Source: Bacillus haynesii (GTDB lineage: Bacteria > Bacillota > Bacilli > Bacillales > Bacillaceae). From it: DNA of 64,000 nt. The translations under genes were made by a program, and so were the position numbers. The notes below the pieces were generated by a model. It did not search any database and was not told the DNA's origin. It saw nothing but the letters and a program-made list of their open reading frames with translations. Within the stretch, counting starts at the first letter, position 1. Every line of letters starts with the position of its first letter. Shown piece by piece: positions 24,641 through 34,187 of this stretch. The stretch spans positions 62,001-126,000 of the forward strand of contig NZ_MRBL01000017.1 in the NCBI RefSeq assembly GCF_001969855.1, read 5' to 3'.

Positions 24641-24824
24641 CATTAAATAAGGAAATGAATGAGATATTAGTTCACCAAATATCGCAAATAACATAGCAGA
24701 CACTGCCGTGCCGATAGCGATTTCAGATGCTACAGTTCCCGCTATTACAACAGCTGCTACACCCACAGTAGCTGTTATGATAATTCCTCCAACTGTAACC
24801 CCAATTGTACCTCTTTTCTTTCAT
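24629..24824 (-). pseudogene. Small hydrophobic Gly/Val/Ala-rich peptide gene (one base out of frame with its ATG)
   Basis: The minus frame 24820-24629 encodes KKRGTIGVTVGGIIITATVG, VAAVVIAGTVASEIAIGTAV and SAMLFAIFGELISHSFPYLM, then KTA and stop. Its composition is that of pore-forming or class II bacteriocin-like peptides. The only ATG (24824) gives MKEKR in the neighbouring frame, so one base seems to be missing in the AAAGAAAAGAGG run. No strong ribosome binding site is visible. The link to the downstream paralogues is by position. Confidence 0.45.
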
Positions 24825-24865
24825 TATGCTTTCACTATTAGGTGGCAAACGTATGACATAAAAAT

Positions 24866-24915
24866 ACGGAAATTGACTCCTTCACTAAATGAAGTGAAGT
24901 CAATTTCCGTATCTT
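24866..24915. terminator. Bidirectional terminator hairpin
   Basis: GGAAATTGACT...AGTCAATTTCC arms with a second short stem inside, just beyond the DUF2000 gene. Confidence 0.7.
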
Positions 24916-24917
24916 GT

Positions 24918-25334
24918 TTATCTCAACAGCCCCAAGCTTCCTGTCAGCCGCGTAATTTTCTTCTTATCACCGCAAACGCCAATTCCAAAATAGCGGTAAT
25001 CGGAAGCTGCGGTGCTTTGAAATGCCTCAATATATGCTTCATATGTATGAATGCTTTGCGCAACATCGGTGAAATCAACCGTCAGAATATCGCTGAATTC
25101 GTCGGTCAACAGCTTTTGACTTAATTCATAAAGCAGCTCGGCGTTGCCTTTTAAAATGGGGATTGGGAGTTTGACGATACCTAAATGGTCGATGCCCGAG
25201 CCGTCTGTTACATTTTCTCCGATCAGATCGGGTTTGTTTTTGCCGAGTGCGGCTCCCAGAATGGCAGCGGTATTGGCGATTAGCCCGAGCGGCAGGCTTT
25301 CATCGATGATCAGTGCGCATTTTGTCTCTTCCAT
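24918..25334 (-). CDS. DUF2000-family protein
   Basis: 138 residues, ATG 25334 behind AAGGAGGAAC. It begins with CALIIDESLPLGLIANTAAI and has GIDHLGIVKLPIPILKGNAE, typical of the DUF2000 (PTH2-like) family, whose function is unknown. Its start overlaps the stop of the EamA transporter gene (TGATGG), so it is translationally coupled as third gene of an araC-type regulator, transporter, DUF2000 operon. Confidence 0.75.
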   Translation of the reverse strand: MEETKCALIIDESLPLGLIANTAAILGAALGKNKPDLIGENVTDGSGIDHLGIVKLPIPILKGNAELLYELSQKLLTDEFSDILTVDFTDVAQSIHTYEAYIEAFQSTAASDYRYFGIGVCGDKKKITRLTGSLGLLR

Positions 25335-26242
25335 CAAATTTGTTCCTCCTTCAGCTGGGGTTTTGGTTTTGTTTCAGAAATATAAAGCCCGGCCAATGTG
25401 AGCGCTCCTCCGCAAAAAGCAACCCATGTCAGTTTTTCTTGCAGAATGACGACGGATGCCGCAATGGTGATGACGGGCACCATATAGATATAAGCGCTCG
25501 TTTTTACCGCCCCAAGCACACCGACCGACCAGTTCCATGTCACAAAGCAAAGCGCAGATGCACCCGCGCCTAAGAACAGGATGTTCAACCAATTGACGGG
25601 GGAGGCAAAAGGGCTTGCGTCGAAGCGAAAATCGAACAGGAACAGAGCCGGAACCATGAAAAGCAAGCCGTACAGAAAAATCCGCTGTGTGTATTGGATT
25701 GTATGGTACCCGAATGTGCTGATTTTTTTCATTAAAATGGCATATGCCGCCCAGACGAATGCGGAGGCAGCAGCAAGAATGTCGCCGAGCGGATTCAACT
25801 TGAGCATCATTTGTCCGTTAAAGAAAATGAGCGCCAGACCTGTGAAAGCGGCGGCGAATCCAATGAAGAAGCGAGGCTCCAGCTTTTCGCCCGAAAGGAG
25901 AAAATGCGCCAATACCGCGGTGATCATCGGAATAACCGCGACGATCATGCCGGCGTTTGAGGCGTAGGTAAGGGTAAGCGCGATGTTTTCCAACAGAAAA
26001 TAAAGCGTCACCCCGCATAAACCTGCTCCCGCAAACAGGGCTTCCTGTCTCCAGCTCCGGAATGTCAGCATATGCGGATGCACCATGATCAGCACAATCA
26101 ACCCGATGAGAAACCGGTAAAATAATATATCTACGGGCGGGAAATCCTCGAGCAGCACCTTTGTCGAGACAAAAGTGGTACCCCAGATGATGATCGTGAT
26201 AACAGCTGCGAGGTGTCCGGCGGTTTCGCGTCTTGTCTTCAT
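25334..26242 (-). CDS. EamA/DMT-superfamily transporter (10 TM)
   Basis: 302 residues with two EamA repeats (about 8-140 and 150-290). The repeats start [20 protein letters not shown] and [23 protein letters not shown] 26242 overlaps the stop of the AraC-type regulator gene (ATGA). It is probably an exporter of an amino acid or similar metabolite under control of the adjacent regulator. B. subtilis ydeC-ydeD is a comparable regulator-transporter pair, but orthology is not established. Confidence 0.8.
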   Translation of the reverse strand: MKTRRETAGHLAAVITIIIWGTTFVSTKVLLEDFPPVDILFYRFLIGLIVLIMVHPHMLTFRSWRQEALFAGAGLCGVTLYFLLENIALTLTYASNAGMIVAVIPMITAVLAHFLLSGEKLEPRFFIGFAAAFTGLALIFFNGQMMLKLNPLGDILAAASAFVWAAYAILMKKISTFGYHTIQYTQRIFLYGLLFMVPALFLFDFRFDASPFASPVNWLNILFLGAGASALCFVTWNWSVGVLGAVKTSAYIYMVPVITIAASVVILQEKLTWVAFCGGALTLAGLYISETKPKPQLKEEQI

Positions 26243-27075
26243 CCTTCGATCTCCTGCCTGTCATATTCAAAGATTTTCATATATTGTTTTGGCGTCAGCC
26301 CGACCTGCCGCTTGAAAAATTTTGTCATATGGCTCTGATCACTGAAGCCTGTTTGGAAAGCAGCATCGATTGGTTTTACGCCTTTTTCCAACAGCTTTTT
26401 CGCATGGTTGATACGAACGGTTTCCAAGTAACTATAGGGGGAAATCCCTTTCTGCTTCGTAAACGACCGCAGGAGGTGATACTTGCTCCAGCCTGTCAGC
26501 TTGCTTAAATGTTCAAGCGTAATGTTTTCCTGGTAATGGGATTCCAAAAAACCGCACACCGCTTTGACTTCGTCGGACGGTTCAGGCGCATTTTCGAGAA
26601 ATGTGATATCAGAATACGTCCGAATCAACTCTTCGAGAAGGTTGAGAAAAAGCTCCTCTTTTTTCAAGGCTTTTTCTTTTTGCAATATTTGAATGTGTAG
26701 CTCCTTCAAGCTGGCGTTCAGCTCATGACGGAACAAGACATTTTCCGTGAAATATGGGAGGCTGTCGGTCCCGGTGATCTCCTTCACAAATCTTCTCATA
26801 ACGTCAGGCATCACGTTAATGCAGCGATAATCGAGCGCCTTTCCGTCAATCTGCTCACAACTGTGCGTGTCATAAGGATTGAAAAGTACGAGATCGCCTT
26901 GATTAATAATGTATTCTTCTCCCTTGCAAAGCAAATATCGCTGCCCCTTCTCAATAAAGCCAATCACAAAATACTCGTGAAAGTGATTTGGAAACTTCTG
27001 CATAATGCCTTTAAAGCGGTAGGCTTCAACATTTAGATCAGGGTCGAGGAAAAGCGTGCGGGTTTCATTTCGCAT
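26239..27075 (-). CDS. AraC-family regulator with N-terminal cupin
   Basis: 278 residues from ATG 27075, behind GGAGGCCCGCC. A cupin sensor ([20 protein letters not shown] and [16 protein letters not shown], about 30-80) is followed by a double HTH (about 180-275: [20 protein letters not shown], and [20 protein letters not shown], then VGLTPKQY). It heads the operon with the EamA transporter and DUF2000 genes and very likely activates it in response to the transported compound. Confidence 0.85.
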   Translation of the reverse strand: MRNETRTLFLDPDLNVEAYRFKGIMQKFPNHFHEYFVIGFIEKGQRYLLCKGEEYIINQGDLVLFNPYDTHSCEQIDGKALDYRCINVMPDVMRRFVKEITGTDSLPYFTENVLFRHELNASLKELHIQILQKEKALKKEELFLNLLEELIRTYSDITFLENAPEPSDEVKAVCGFLESHYQENITLEHLSKLTGWSKYHLLRSFTKQKGISPYSYLETVRINHAKKLLEKGVKPIDAAFQTGFSDQSHMTKFFKRQVGLTPKQYMKIFEYDRQEIEG

Positions 27076-27190
27076 GGCGGGCCTCCTTGGTGTGATGATG
27101 TTTAAGTTTATCATGTTTATGGGAGAATTCTTGTATGATGTTGCTTAATGAAAAAAAGGATACAATGGAAGAAAAAAAGAGGTACTCAAA

Positions 27191-27604
27191 GTGAAAAAGA
27201 AATGGATTGCATTCATTTCCTTCACGATGGTGCTGGGCATCGGCATCACGATTTACTGTCTGTTTTTTGAACATAACAGGCTGAGCGGAGTGACTTCAAA
27301 TGGGGAATGGGAGGTCTCGTATTCTAAAGAAAGGAAAGATCAATACTGGAATGGCTATGTTTCGAAGAAAACGAGTGAAGATGCGGAGTTAAAGAGAGTC
27401 GTATTTTTTGTGAATAGAAAAGAGATGGTTCATTACGAACAGGATGAACAAGAGGAAAGCGCTGCCCATTCTGATACAGTCAATATTGTCTGGTTGGGTG
27501 ATGCCCCAGAAAAAAATGAGCAATTTGAAGCTGTCGTGGAATGGAATCAGAATGGTGAACATCATAAGGAGAGGATTAAACTGACAGCAACGAAAGGGTC
27601 GTAA
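27191..27604 (+). CDS. Hypothetical membrane-anchored extracellular protein
   Basis: 137 residues from GTG 27191 with AGAGGT upstream. One N-terminal anchor helix (KKKWIAFISFTMVLGIGITI) is followed by a polar, beta-rich domain (EWEVSYSKERKDQYWNGYV to HHKERIKLTATKGS). There is no lipobox cysteine before the end of the helix. I recognise no family. It is divergent from the AraC-type regulator. Confidence 0.55.
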   Translation: MKKKWIAFISFTMVLGIGITIYCLFFEHNRLSGVTSNGEWEVSYSKERKDQYWNGYVSKKTSEDAELKRVVFFVNRKEMVHYEQDEQEESAAHSDTVNIVWLGDAPEKNEQFEAVVEWNQNGEHHKERIKLTATKGS

Positions 27605-27666
27605 AAATTGAACCATTGTAACTTTCGGTGTAATATTACACTAAAAAACAACATCGGAGGTCCTCC

Positions 27667-28134
27667 ATGGATAAAGAATACATAACCGAACTCATCTCAT
27701 CTAAATTAAAATTAATCCGTGCGGAAAGCGGCTATACACAGGAGAAAATGGCGAACGTGCTCGGGATGTCGAAGAAAACGCTCGTCCAAATTGAAAAGGG
27801 CAGGTCGGTTGCGGGCTGGGCGAATGTTGTCGCGGTATGCGCGCTTTTTCGGAACAGTGAAGTGCTGCAGGCCGTGCTCGGGGATGAGCCCCTCGAGGTG
27901 GTAGAGACTGTCGCTCACCGAAGCATCGACAGACCAAAAGGGAAGACGCTTGGCGGAAAGGTGTGGTGGCGGGACATTGAGAAAAAAGGAGAGTTTCGCC
28001 TTCAGCAAAACTTGATTTCTCACCATTACCGCATTTTGGATTCGTATGACGACCTTTGGTTCAGCACGTTTGAAAAACAGGATGCTGTTGCGCGTTTGGA
28101 CGAGCTGTTAAGTGAACAGGACGGGGTGGAATGA
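27667..28134 (+). CDS. XRE-family transcriptional regulator
   Basis: 155 residues from ATG 27667 with CGGAGGTCC upstream. The HTH is at residues 11-65 (KLKLIRAESGYTQEKMANVL and GMSKKTLVQIEKGRS). A longer C-terminal part of unknown function follows (GKVWWRDIEKKGEFRLQQNL, ISHHYRILDSYDDLWFSTF). A 36-codon frame with an overlapping ATGATG starts at 28133 and ends at 28246. It looks like a decayed partner gene, since another frame there reads GFLQDKTQGKTLRVSSAESN. Confidence 0.75.
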   Translation: MDKEYITELISSKLKLIRAESGYTQEKMANVLGMSKKTLVQIEKGRSVAGWANVVAVCALFRNSEVLQAVLGDEPLEVVETVAHRSIDRPKGKTLGGKVWWRDIEKKGEFRLQQNLISHHYRILDSYDDLWFSTFEKQDAVARLDELLSEQDGVE

Positions 28135-28265
28135 TGAAAAAGATAACGGCGTCATCAAAATCATCTGAATTGGCTGGTCTGGATTCCTGCAAGACAAGAC
28201 ACAGGGAAAAACACTGCGTGTCTCGTCTGCGGAATCGAACGTAAGAACAGTTTTTCTGCCTCTTC

Positions 28266-29312
28266 TCACTCCAGTACATCATCAAGCAGTTTCCACATCA
28301 ACTCCCGCCGATTTCCCGACGCGGTCTTTAAAAAAACCGATTTCAAGTGGTCTTGAACGGTGTAAGCCGAAATATGCAATTCGTCTCCGATGGCTTTTGT
28401 TGATAGTCCGCGGATGACCCGGTAAGCGATGTCTTTTTCCCGGTCGGACAGGCTGTAGGCTTCCGCTACCAGCGGAATGGTTTCTGCGGGTGAAGCAGGC
28501 TCGAATGAAACGGCGATCTGGCCTGACGGGCCAAAGCCGTCTAAACGGCTCGCTCTAATGGATAGACAGGAATGGCCTGGAATCGAGATGACCGTTTTTG
28601 CTGAAGCAGCAGTTTCAGACGCTGCGCGCGTGCAGACGGCCCGGACGGGTCTCGGCACGGCTTCGCTGCCGATTCTTTCCCAGCCGCGCAAGATGTTCAG
28701 CCAATGGAGGGCCGCTCGGTTGCTTGACAAGGGCTGCAGGTCTTCCGACAAAATCAGAATGCCTCCGACATGTTTCATGTGAAACACGTCTTTTTTTGGC
28801 AGATGGTGTCTGAAATGCTGAAGGTGCCGGCCGATAAGCGGTGCGAGAGAAGCGAGCAAGCTCTGATCCTTTTCTGTAAAAAACGGCTGTCCACTTTTCC
28901 TCAACAGTGTGAGGTATCCCCAGCATTCCCCCTTGCTGAGCAGAACGACGCGCAATTCATCTCCAAAGCCTGCCGGCTCCAGAATATCGCGGTAGCGTTT
29001 GCTTTGCCGGAGGTCTCCTTTGACCGTTTCGCTTAATATAGCCGCTGTCTGCCGTGTCTGAATTAAGGCTTCGAATCGATTCACATCCTCATCCATGTAC
29101 TCAAGTTCGAATAATTGCGGATGGATCGCTTCAATTTGATCGTCTGTGACGGCTCCGATGGACAGTAGGGTCTTGGGGTCTACCGCTGTACAGCATGATG
29201 CATCAAACGGAATCGCCTGTTTTAATGCAGACAGCATGGCTTCGATATATTGGGGTGAAGAACGGGATGTGCGCTGCAGTTCGTGTAATATGTCTTTTAA
29301 CGGCCGGTTCAT
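28266..29312 (-). CDS. LuxR-type regulator with GAF-like sensor domain
   Basis: 348 residues. The N-terminal region (about 15-170: DASCCTAVDPKTLLSIGAVT, ELRVVLLSKGECWGYLTLLR and FFTEKDQSLLASLAPLIGRH) has the pattern of a GAF domain. The last 65 residues are a LuxR HTH (YSLSDREKDIAYRVIRGLST, KAIGDELHISAYTVQDHLKS). It is divergent from the methyltransferase-dehydrogenase operon at 29424 and may regulate it. RBS GGAGGATCG precedes ATG 29312. Confidence 0.8.
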   Translation of the reverse strand: MNRPLKDILHELQRTSRSSPQYIEAMLSALKQAIPFDASCCTAVDPKTLLSIGAVTDDQIEAIHPQLFELEYMDEDVNRFEALIQTRQTAAILSETVKGDLRQSKRYRDILEPAGFGDELRVVLLSKGECWGYLTLLRKSGQPFFTEKDQSLLASLAPLIGRHLQHFRHHLPKKDVFHMKHVGGILILSEDLQPLSSNRAALHWLNILRGWERIGSEAVPRPVRAVCTRAASETAASAKTVISIPGHSCLSIRASRLDGFGPSGQIAVSFEPASPAETIPLVAEAYSLSDREKDIAYRVIRGLSTKAIGDELHISAYTVQDHLKSVFLKTASGNRRELMWKLLDDVLE

Positions 29313-29423
29313 GTCGATCCTCCTCTTTAAAAATCCCAGGTTTAAGGGATGGTGCTTTGATGAAACTCCTTTATAATTGAGAACAATTCTTAATTAATTT
29401 TACTAAAAGGAGAACGGCTTGTC

Positions 29424-30116
29424 ATGAACATGGACTGGAATCATCCTGATGTCTATCAATACGAAAAAAAGATCCCTTTAAAAATCCCATGCTATAACAT
29501 GATGTACGAGATGATGGATCGCTTGCTGACGGTCGGGCTTGATAAAGAAACAGCCAATGTGATGGTCGTCGGGGCCGGAGGCGGGCAGGAGCTCGTGACG
29601 CTTGCAAAAGGGCACCCGAATTGGTCATTTACAGGAGTCGACCCGTCTGCCAACATGCTTCGTTTGGCGAGAAAAAGGCTGGAGCTCGCCGGAATTCAGC
29701 TTCAAGCCGATCTGGTTGAAGGAGAAGTACAGCAGCTTGAGAGCGGATTTCAATATGATGCTGCGACATGCATGCTTGTGCTTCACTTTGTCCGTCATAA
29801 GCTTGAATTTTTGCAGCAGACCGCCTCAAGATTGGCGGATGGCGCTCCGTTTTTCGTCGCGGCCATTCAAGGCGATATGACCTCAGAGACATTCAAGTGG
29901 CAGATGTGTGCCTGGAAGGAGCATATGCTGGCAGGCGGGATTTCTGAACAGGAATGGGAGAGCTTTTCCGCTTCAATCGGCAGCCGCTCTCATCCGGTGC
30001 CGGCTTCAGAGGTGGAGGATCTGCTCGGCAAAGCAGGCTTTACAAACGTAACGAGATTTTTCAGCGCTTATGTAATCGACGGCTGGTTTGCTGTGAAAGG
30101 AGGCGGCAAACAATGA
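29424..30116 (+). CDS. Class I SAM-dependent methyltransferase
   Basis: 230 residues behind AAAAGGAGAACG. SAM-binding motif I is VMVVGAGGGQELVTLAKGHP (about 48-67), motif II FTGVDPSANMLRLARKRLEL, and motif IV YDAATCMLVLHFVRHK. The substrate is unknown. The stop overlaps the next start (ATGA), so it is translationally coupled to a saccharopine dehydrogenase-like protein. Confidence 0.8.
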   Translation: MNMDWNHPDVYQYEKKIPLKIPCYNMMYEMMDRLLTVGLDKETANVMVVGAGGGQELVTLAKGHPNWSFTGVDPSANMLRLARKRLELAGIQLQADLVEGEVQQLESGFQYDAATCMLVLHFVRHKLEFLQQTASRLADGAPFFVAAIQGDMTSETFKWQMCAWKEHMLAGGISEQEWESFSASIGSRSHPVPASEVEDLLGKAGFTNVTRFFSAYVIDGWFAVKGGGKQ

Positions 30117-31228
30117 AGAAACATATTGTCGTGATCGGCGGGTACGGTCATGTCGGCGCCCAAATCTGCCGGAGGCTCGGGGAAAAATATCCGGGCCGTG
30201 TGTATGCTGCCGGAAGAAATCTGGATCGCGCCGAACGTTTTAGTCAGAAAACGGGCGGCCAAGTGAAGCCGATGCGTTTCAACAGAGATGTACCGGCTGA
30301 CTGGGATTGGCTCAAAACGACAAAGCTCGTGATCGTGTGCATCGATCAGGAAAACACTGAATTGGCAGAGGCTTGCCTGGCGAACGGCACGGATTATATC
30401 GACATTACGGCGAACGGTTCATTTTTGGCTCAGCTTGAACAGCTGAATGACGAAGCGTGTCGCGGCACGGGATTATTAAGCGTCGGTCTGGCTCCGGGGC
30501 TTACCAATTTACTTGCACAAAAAGCCGCTCAGGCACTCGATGAAACGAGCCGGATTGATATTGCGATCATGCTCGGTTTAGGAGACAGCCACGGAAAAGC
30601 GGCGATCGAGTGGACAGTTGACCATCTGAATACGGTGTATGATGTGAAAGAAAATGGACGCTTGATGGAAGTCGGCAGTTTTACAGACGGCCGGCGGACA
30701 AACTTCGGCGGACGATTGGGGAGCCGGACAGCCTACCGGTTTCCTTTTTCTGACCAGGTTACATTGCCAGGCACATTAGCCGTCCCTTCTGTATCTACCC
30801 GGCTTTGCTTTGATTCAAGGCCTGCCACAGCACTGATTGCTGCCATGCAAAAAATCGGCGCAGTCAAGCTCTTAAACAATAAGGGAATTCGAGATCTGGC
30901 GGTCCGTATGCTCGGGACGTTCAACATCGGGTCGCCGCAATACGCGGTAAAGGTGGATGCTGAAGGATTGAAAAACGGCCGGAGCGCCGGGACGGGCATC
31001 GCGCTGTTCGGCGAAAATGAATCATTCATTACCGCACAGACAGCCGCTGCAGCCGCTTCCGCTTTGTATACCGGAAGCTTTCCGCACGGAATATTTCATT
31101 TGGAACAGCTGTTTGAGCTTGAATGGGAAGGAAGAGAGTCTTGCTTAAAGCAGAAAGAAACCGGTGAGCGGTTTGTGATATCATTTGACATCTTGTTAGA
31201 AAGTGAGATGATAAATATTAGAAAATAA
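30113..31228 (+). CDS. Saccharopine dehydrogenase-family NAD(P)-binding protein
   Basis: 371 residues from ATG 30113. An N-terminal Rossmann domain (HIVVIGGYGHVGAQICRRLG and YAAGRNLDRAERF) is followed by CIDQENTELAEACLANGTDY, IDITANG and a C-terminal domain of the saccharopine dehydrogenase/carboxynorspermidine type (LLSVGLAPGLTNLLAQKAAQ). It overlaps the methyltransferase gene by 4 bases. The gene pair divergent from a LuxR regulator suggests one small-molecule pathway, which I cannot identify. Confidence 0.75.
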   Translation: MKKHIVVIGGYGHVGAQICRRLGEKYPGRVYAAGRNLDRAERFSQKTGGQVKPMRFNRDVPADWDWLKTTKLVIVCIDQENTELAEACLANGTDYIDITANGSFLAQLEQLNDEACRGTGLLSVGLAPGLTNLLAQKAAQALDETSRIDIAIMLGLGDSHGKAAIEWTVDHLNTVYDVKENGRLMEVGSFTDGRRTNFGGRLGSRTAYRFPFSDQVTLPGTLAVPSVSTRLCFDSRPATALIAAMQKIGAVKLLNNKGIRDLAVRMLGTFNIGSPQYAVKVDAEGLKNGRSAGTGIALFGENESFITAQTAAAAASALYTGSFPHGIFHLEQLFELEWEGRESCLKQKETGERFVISFDILLESEMINIRK

Positions 31229-31246
31229 TAGAAGGAGTGGGGAAAT

Positions 31247-32302
31247 ATGCAGCCTGAAGATATTGTCAGAAGCGGGCCGAACCAATACGTTTGCAGAGAG
31301 GGGATCGCGAAAGAACTGCCGTCATTTACGAATGCATTCGAACGTCCCGTCATCATTACGGGGAACAAATCGTTTAAAGCTTTTACACGTTATACGACAC
31401 CTCCAGCCGGTTGGAAAGTTGTTCAGCATACGGGTTGCAGTTCCCTAAGTAAGATTAAAAAAGCAGCAGAGGAAGCAGAATCGGCAGACATTATCATCGG
31501 GATAGGCGGGGGAACCGTCTTAGATACGGCGAAGGCAGCCGCCGATTTGTTGAACATTGAAGTCATGACGATTCCGACGATCCCGGGAACATGCGCGGCA
31601 AGCACGCCGTTAAGTGTCATCTATGATGATGAAGGCAACTTTTCGGGCGTCCAATATCATAAGCGCTCCAGCTATTTGACCCTGGTCGATCCGCTGCTGC
31701 TTCTCTCTTCACCGGTCGCTTATGTGAAAAGCGGAATCGGCGATACGCTTGCGAAATGGTATGAGGCCGAAGCGATCATCAGAAATACGGCCGATTCGCT
31801 TTCCATCATGGTTCAGACAGGGCTGAGGCAGTCTGTCTATATTCGGGATATTTTGTTGACAGAAAGCCTGAAAGCCATAGAAAGCCTTGAAAAAGGCGAA
31901 TCTTCCTCGTCTTTTACAAATGTCCTCGAAGCGGTCATTGCGCTGGCCGGCACAGTAGGCGGATATGCGGGCCGCTACGGCAGAATGGCCGGGGCCCATG
32001 CAATCCACAACGGCTTAACGTTCATCCCCGAAACCCATCGTGTGCTGCACGGCCAAAAGGTAGCCTATGGGATACTTGTGCAGCTTGCTTTAGAAGGGCG
32101 GACAGATGAAATCGCCGAACTGATTCCCTTTTATGAAGGGCTCGGTTTTCCGAGAAGACTTAGCGATTTAGGCATTTTAGAAAACGTTGAAGAGGCAAAA
32201 CGGACCATCGCCGCTCATGCCGCGCGTCCGGATGAATCTTTATGTTTGATGGGATCTTTTCATGAAGCCGATGTGATTGCGGCGATTGAGTCGCTCGAAT
32301 AA
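31247..32302 (+). CDS. Iron-containing alcohol dehydrogenase/glycerol dehydrogenase-like protein
   Basis: 351 residues behind GAAGGAGTGG. The nucleotide-binding GIGGGTVLDTAKAAADLLNI (about 84-103) and PTIPGTCAASTPLSVIY are those of the group III alcohol/glycerol dehydrogenase family. Metal-ligand candidates are Asp164 region SGIGDTLAKWYEA, His251 in GAHAIHNGL and His268 region HRVLHGQKVAYG. It resembles E. coli YbdH-type hydroxycarboxylate dehydrogenases more than GldA. It lies 18 bp after the saccharopine dehydrogenase-like gene, so it is probably in the same operon. Confidence 0.8.
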   Translation: MQPEDIVRSGPNQYVCREGIAKELPSFTNAFERPVIITGNKSFKAFTRYTTPPAGWKVVQHTGCSSLSKIKKAAEEAESADIIIGIGGGTVLDTAKAAADLLNIEVMTIPTIPGTCAASTPLSVIYDDEGNFSGVQYHKRSSYLTLVDPLLLLSSPVAYVKSGIGDTLAKWYEAEAIIRNTADSLSIMVQTGLRQSVYIRDILLTESLKAIESLEKGESSSSFTNVLEAVIALAGTVGGYAGRYGRMAGAHAIHNGLTFIPETHRVLHGQKVAYGILVQLALEGRTDEIAELIPFYEGLGFPRRLSDLGILENVEEAKRTIAAHAARPDESLCLMGSFHEADVIAAIESLE

Positions 32303-32312
32303 ACCTGGGTTT

Positions 32313-32352
32313 ATACGCCTTTGAACTATTCAAAGGCGTATTTTGTTTTTTG
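32313..32352 (+). terminator. Rho-independent terminator
   Basis: TACGCCTTTGAA/TTCAAAGGCGTA arms followed by TTTTGTTTTTT. Confidence 0.85.
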
Positions 32353-32454
32353 TGGCTTTTTAAACAGGGTCTTTATCACTATATTTTTGTAAAAAAATTT
32401 CATCTCTCGCCGATATAAATAAAAACTACTTTGTTTGAAAGAAGGGGGAGCAAT

Positions 32455-34161
32455 GTGAAAAGCCCGAGATGGAACAATATCACAATCGGCGGCAAATACG
32501 GCATGATTTTCTTTGTGATGTTAACAGCGTTTTTAACATCCGTTTTGATTACATATAGTCTGTTAAATGATACGAGCCAGACGGTTCAGGATACGAAATC
32601 GAAAAATGAAACGGCCGTTCAGTCGGCAAAGCTGATGTCCCTATATCAAAATAAATATTTGCACATTCCGGAGTACATCATAAACGCCCAGGATGAAAAA
32701 TTGACCGATTATATGAAGTACAGCCAAGAATTTGCCGATACGGCCAAAAAGCTGAAAAAAGAGCTGCGTTCGGATGAGCAGCTTGACATGTTCGATCAAA
32801 TCATTGAAAACAATCATTCACTTGATGAGTACTTTTTCAGCGAAATTGTCCCAAATGTGCAGCAAATCAACACTGAGAAATTTTTAACCCTTCAGAAAAA
32901 AGCGAACAAGCTCAAAGAGGAGACGATGACGTTAGGTGAAAACTTGAAAGAAAACGCTATCAAATCCAATGTTGAGTCGATCGGACAAGCCCAATCCAAT
33001 ATGACGAAAACCATTTATATTTTAGGCGTCTCAATCTTGATTTCGGCGGTTGTGTCAGCAGGACTTCTGATCATTGTCAGCCGGCAGATCAAGAAAAATT
33101 TGAAGCGAGTTGTGGCAGCAAGCGAAGAAATTGCAAAGGGCCATTTAAATTTTGAACCTCTTGATTACAAAGGAAAAGATGAAATCGGACAGCTTTCGCA
33201 AGCTGTGAATCATATGGGCGGAAGCCTGCGTGAGATGATTGTCGAAGTATCCGGGATCGCAGCCGAAGTCGACAAGCAATGCCTCACATTTACAAGCGTC
33301 TCGGCTGATGTCAAAGAAGGAAGCGAACAGGTCGCTGTCACTGTTGAAGAATTGGCAAACGGAGCCACGAATCAGGCAAATGAAGCTGCCAATATTTCTG
33401 AGCAGACACAGGAGCTCACCGGGCAAATTCAGCATGCCCATGAAAGCGGCGAAACGCTGGCCCGGTTTTCAAAAGAAGTGCTTCACGTGTCTGTCGACGG
33501 TGACAAACAGATGGCTCAGTCATTGCAGCAAATGAATGTCATCAATCATGTAATGGAGGCATCCGTAGAAAAAGTCAGTGTGCTTGAGGAACAGACACAG
33601 TCAATCCACAAGCTTGTCGAAATGATAACGGGTATGGCCGAACAAACGAATTTGCTCGCCTTAAACGCGTCCATAGAAGCGGCAAGGGCCGGCGATGCCG
33701 GAAAAGGGTTTGCCGTTGTAGCCGGCGAGGTGAAAAGACTGGCCGAAGAAGTGAAAAGCTCTGTCGGCAGCATCACCGAAATCGTCACGGCGATTCAAAC
33801 CGAAACATCTTCCATGGCCGGCGATTTAAAAACCGGTTTTTCTGAAGTTCATAAAGGCAAAACCCAGATTGAGACTTCAGGCCGGTATTTTTCAGAGATT
33901 AAAAATAAAGTGACGGATATGGCAGATCGTGTGTCGGACATTTCGGAGGCATTATCGCATTTCAGACGTTCCAGTGAGGAGATTAACGGCTCGGTCGAGC
34001 ATATCGCGGCGATTTCCGAAGAAAGCGCGGCCGGTTCTGAAGAAATTTCAGCGTCCGTGCATGAGCAAAGCGGTTCAATTGAAAAGATGGATGAAAGCGC
34101 AAGACTTCTGGGAGAGATGGTTGAACGGATGAATGTGATGATCAAGCGGTTTAAACTCTGA
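32455..34161 (+). CDS. Methyl-accepting chemotaxis protein (YvaQ-like)
   Basis: 568 residues from GTG 32455 (GAAGGGGGAGC upstream); the TTG-started frame at 32431 is less likely. TM1 is at about 13-34, an extracellular four-helix sensor at about 35-180, TM2 at about 184-205, then HAMP (about 206-260). A long coiled-coil signalling domain follows with the hairpin tip at [20 protein letters not shown] and [20 protein letters not shown], which contacts CheA/CheW. It is followed directly by a sugar-binding lipoprotein gene, so the receptor may sense a liganded binding protein. Confidence 0.9.
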   Translation: MKSPRWNNITIGGKYGMIFFVMLTAFLTSVLITYSLLNDTSQTVQDTKSKNETAVQSAKLMSLYQNKYLHIPEYIINAQDEKLTDYMKYSQEFADTAKKLKKELRSDEQLDMFDQIIENNHSLDEYFFSEIVPNVQQINTEKFLTLQKKANKLKEETMTLGENLKENAIKSNVESIGQAQSNMTKTIYILGVSILISAVVSAGLLIIVSRQIKKNLKRVVAASEEIAKGHLNFEPLDYKGKDEIGQLSQAVNHMGGSLREMIVEVSGIAAEVDKQCLTFTSVSADVKEGSEQVAVTVEELANGATNQANEAANISEQTQELTGQIQHAHESGETLARFSKEVLHVSVDGDKQMAQSLQQMNVINHVMEASVEKVSVLEEQTQSIHKLVEMITGMAEQTNLLALNASIEAARAGDAGKGFAVVAGEVKRLAEEVKSSVGSITEIVTAIQTETSSMAGDLKTGFSEVHKGKTQIETSGRYFSEIKNKVTDMADRVSDISEALSHFRRSSEEINGSVEHIAAISEESAAGSEEISASVHEQSGSIEKMDESARLLGEMVERMNVMIKRFKL

Positions 34162-34187
34162 TGTCTAAACAGAATGGGGGGGTTTTA

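Noticed and set aside
24708..25124. 138-codon plus-strand frame
   Set aside because: Antisense to the hydrophobic peptide and the DUF2000 gene; composition is a mirror of those genes.
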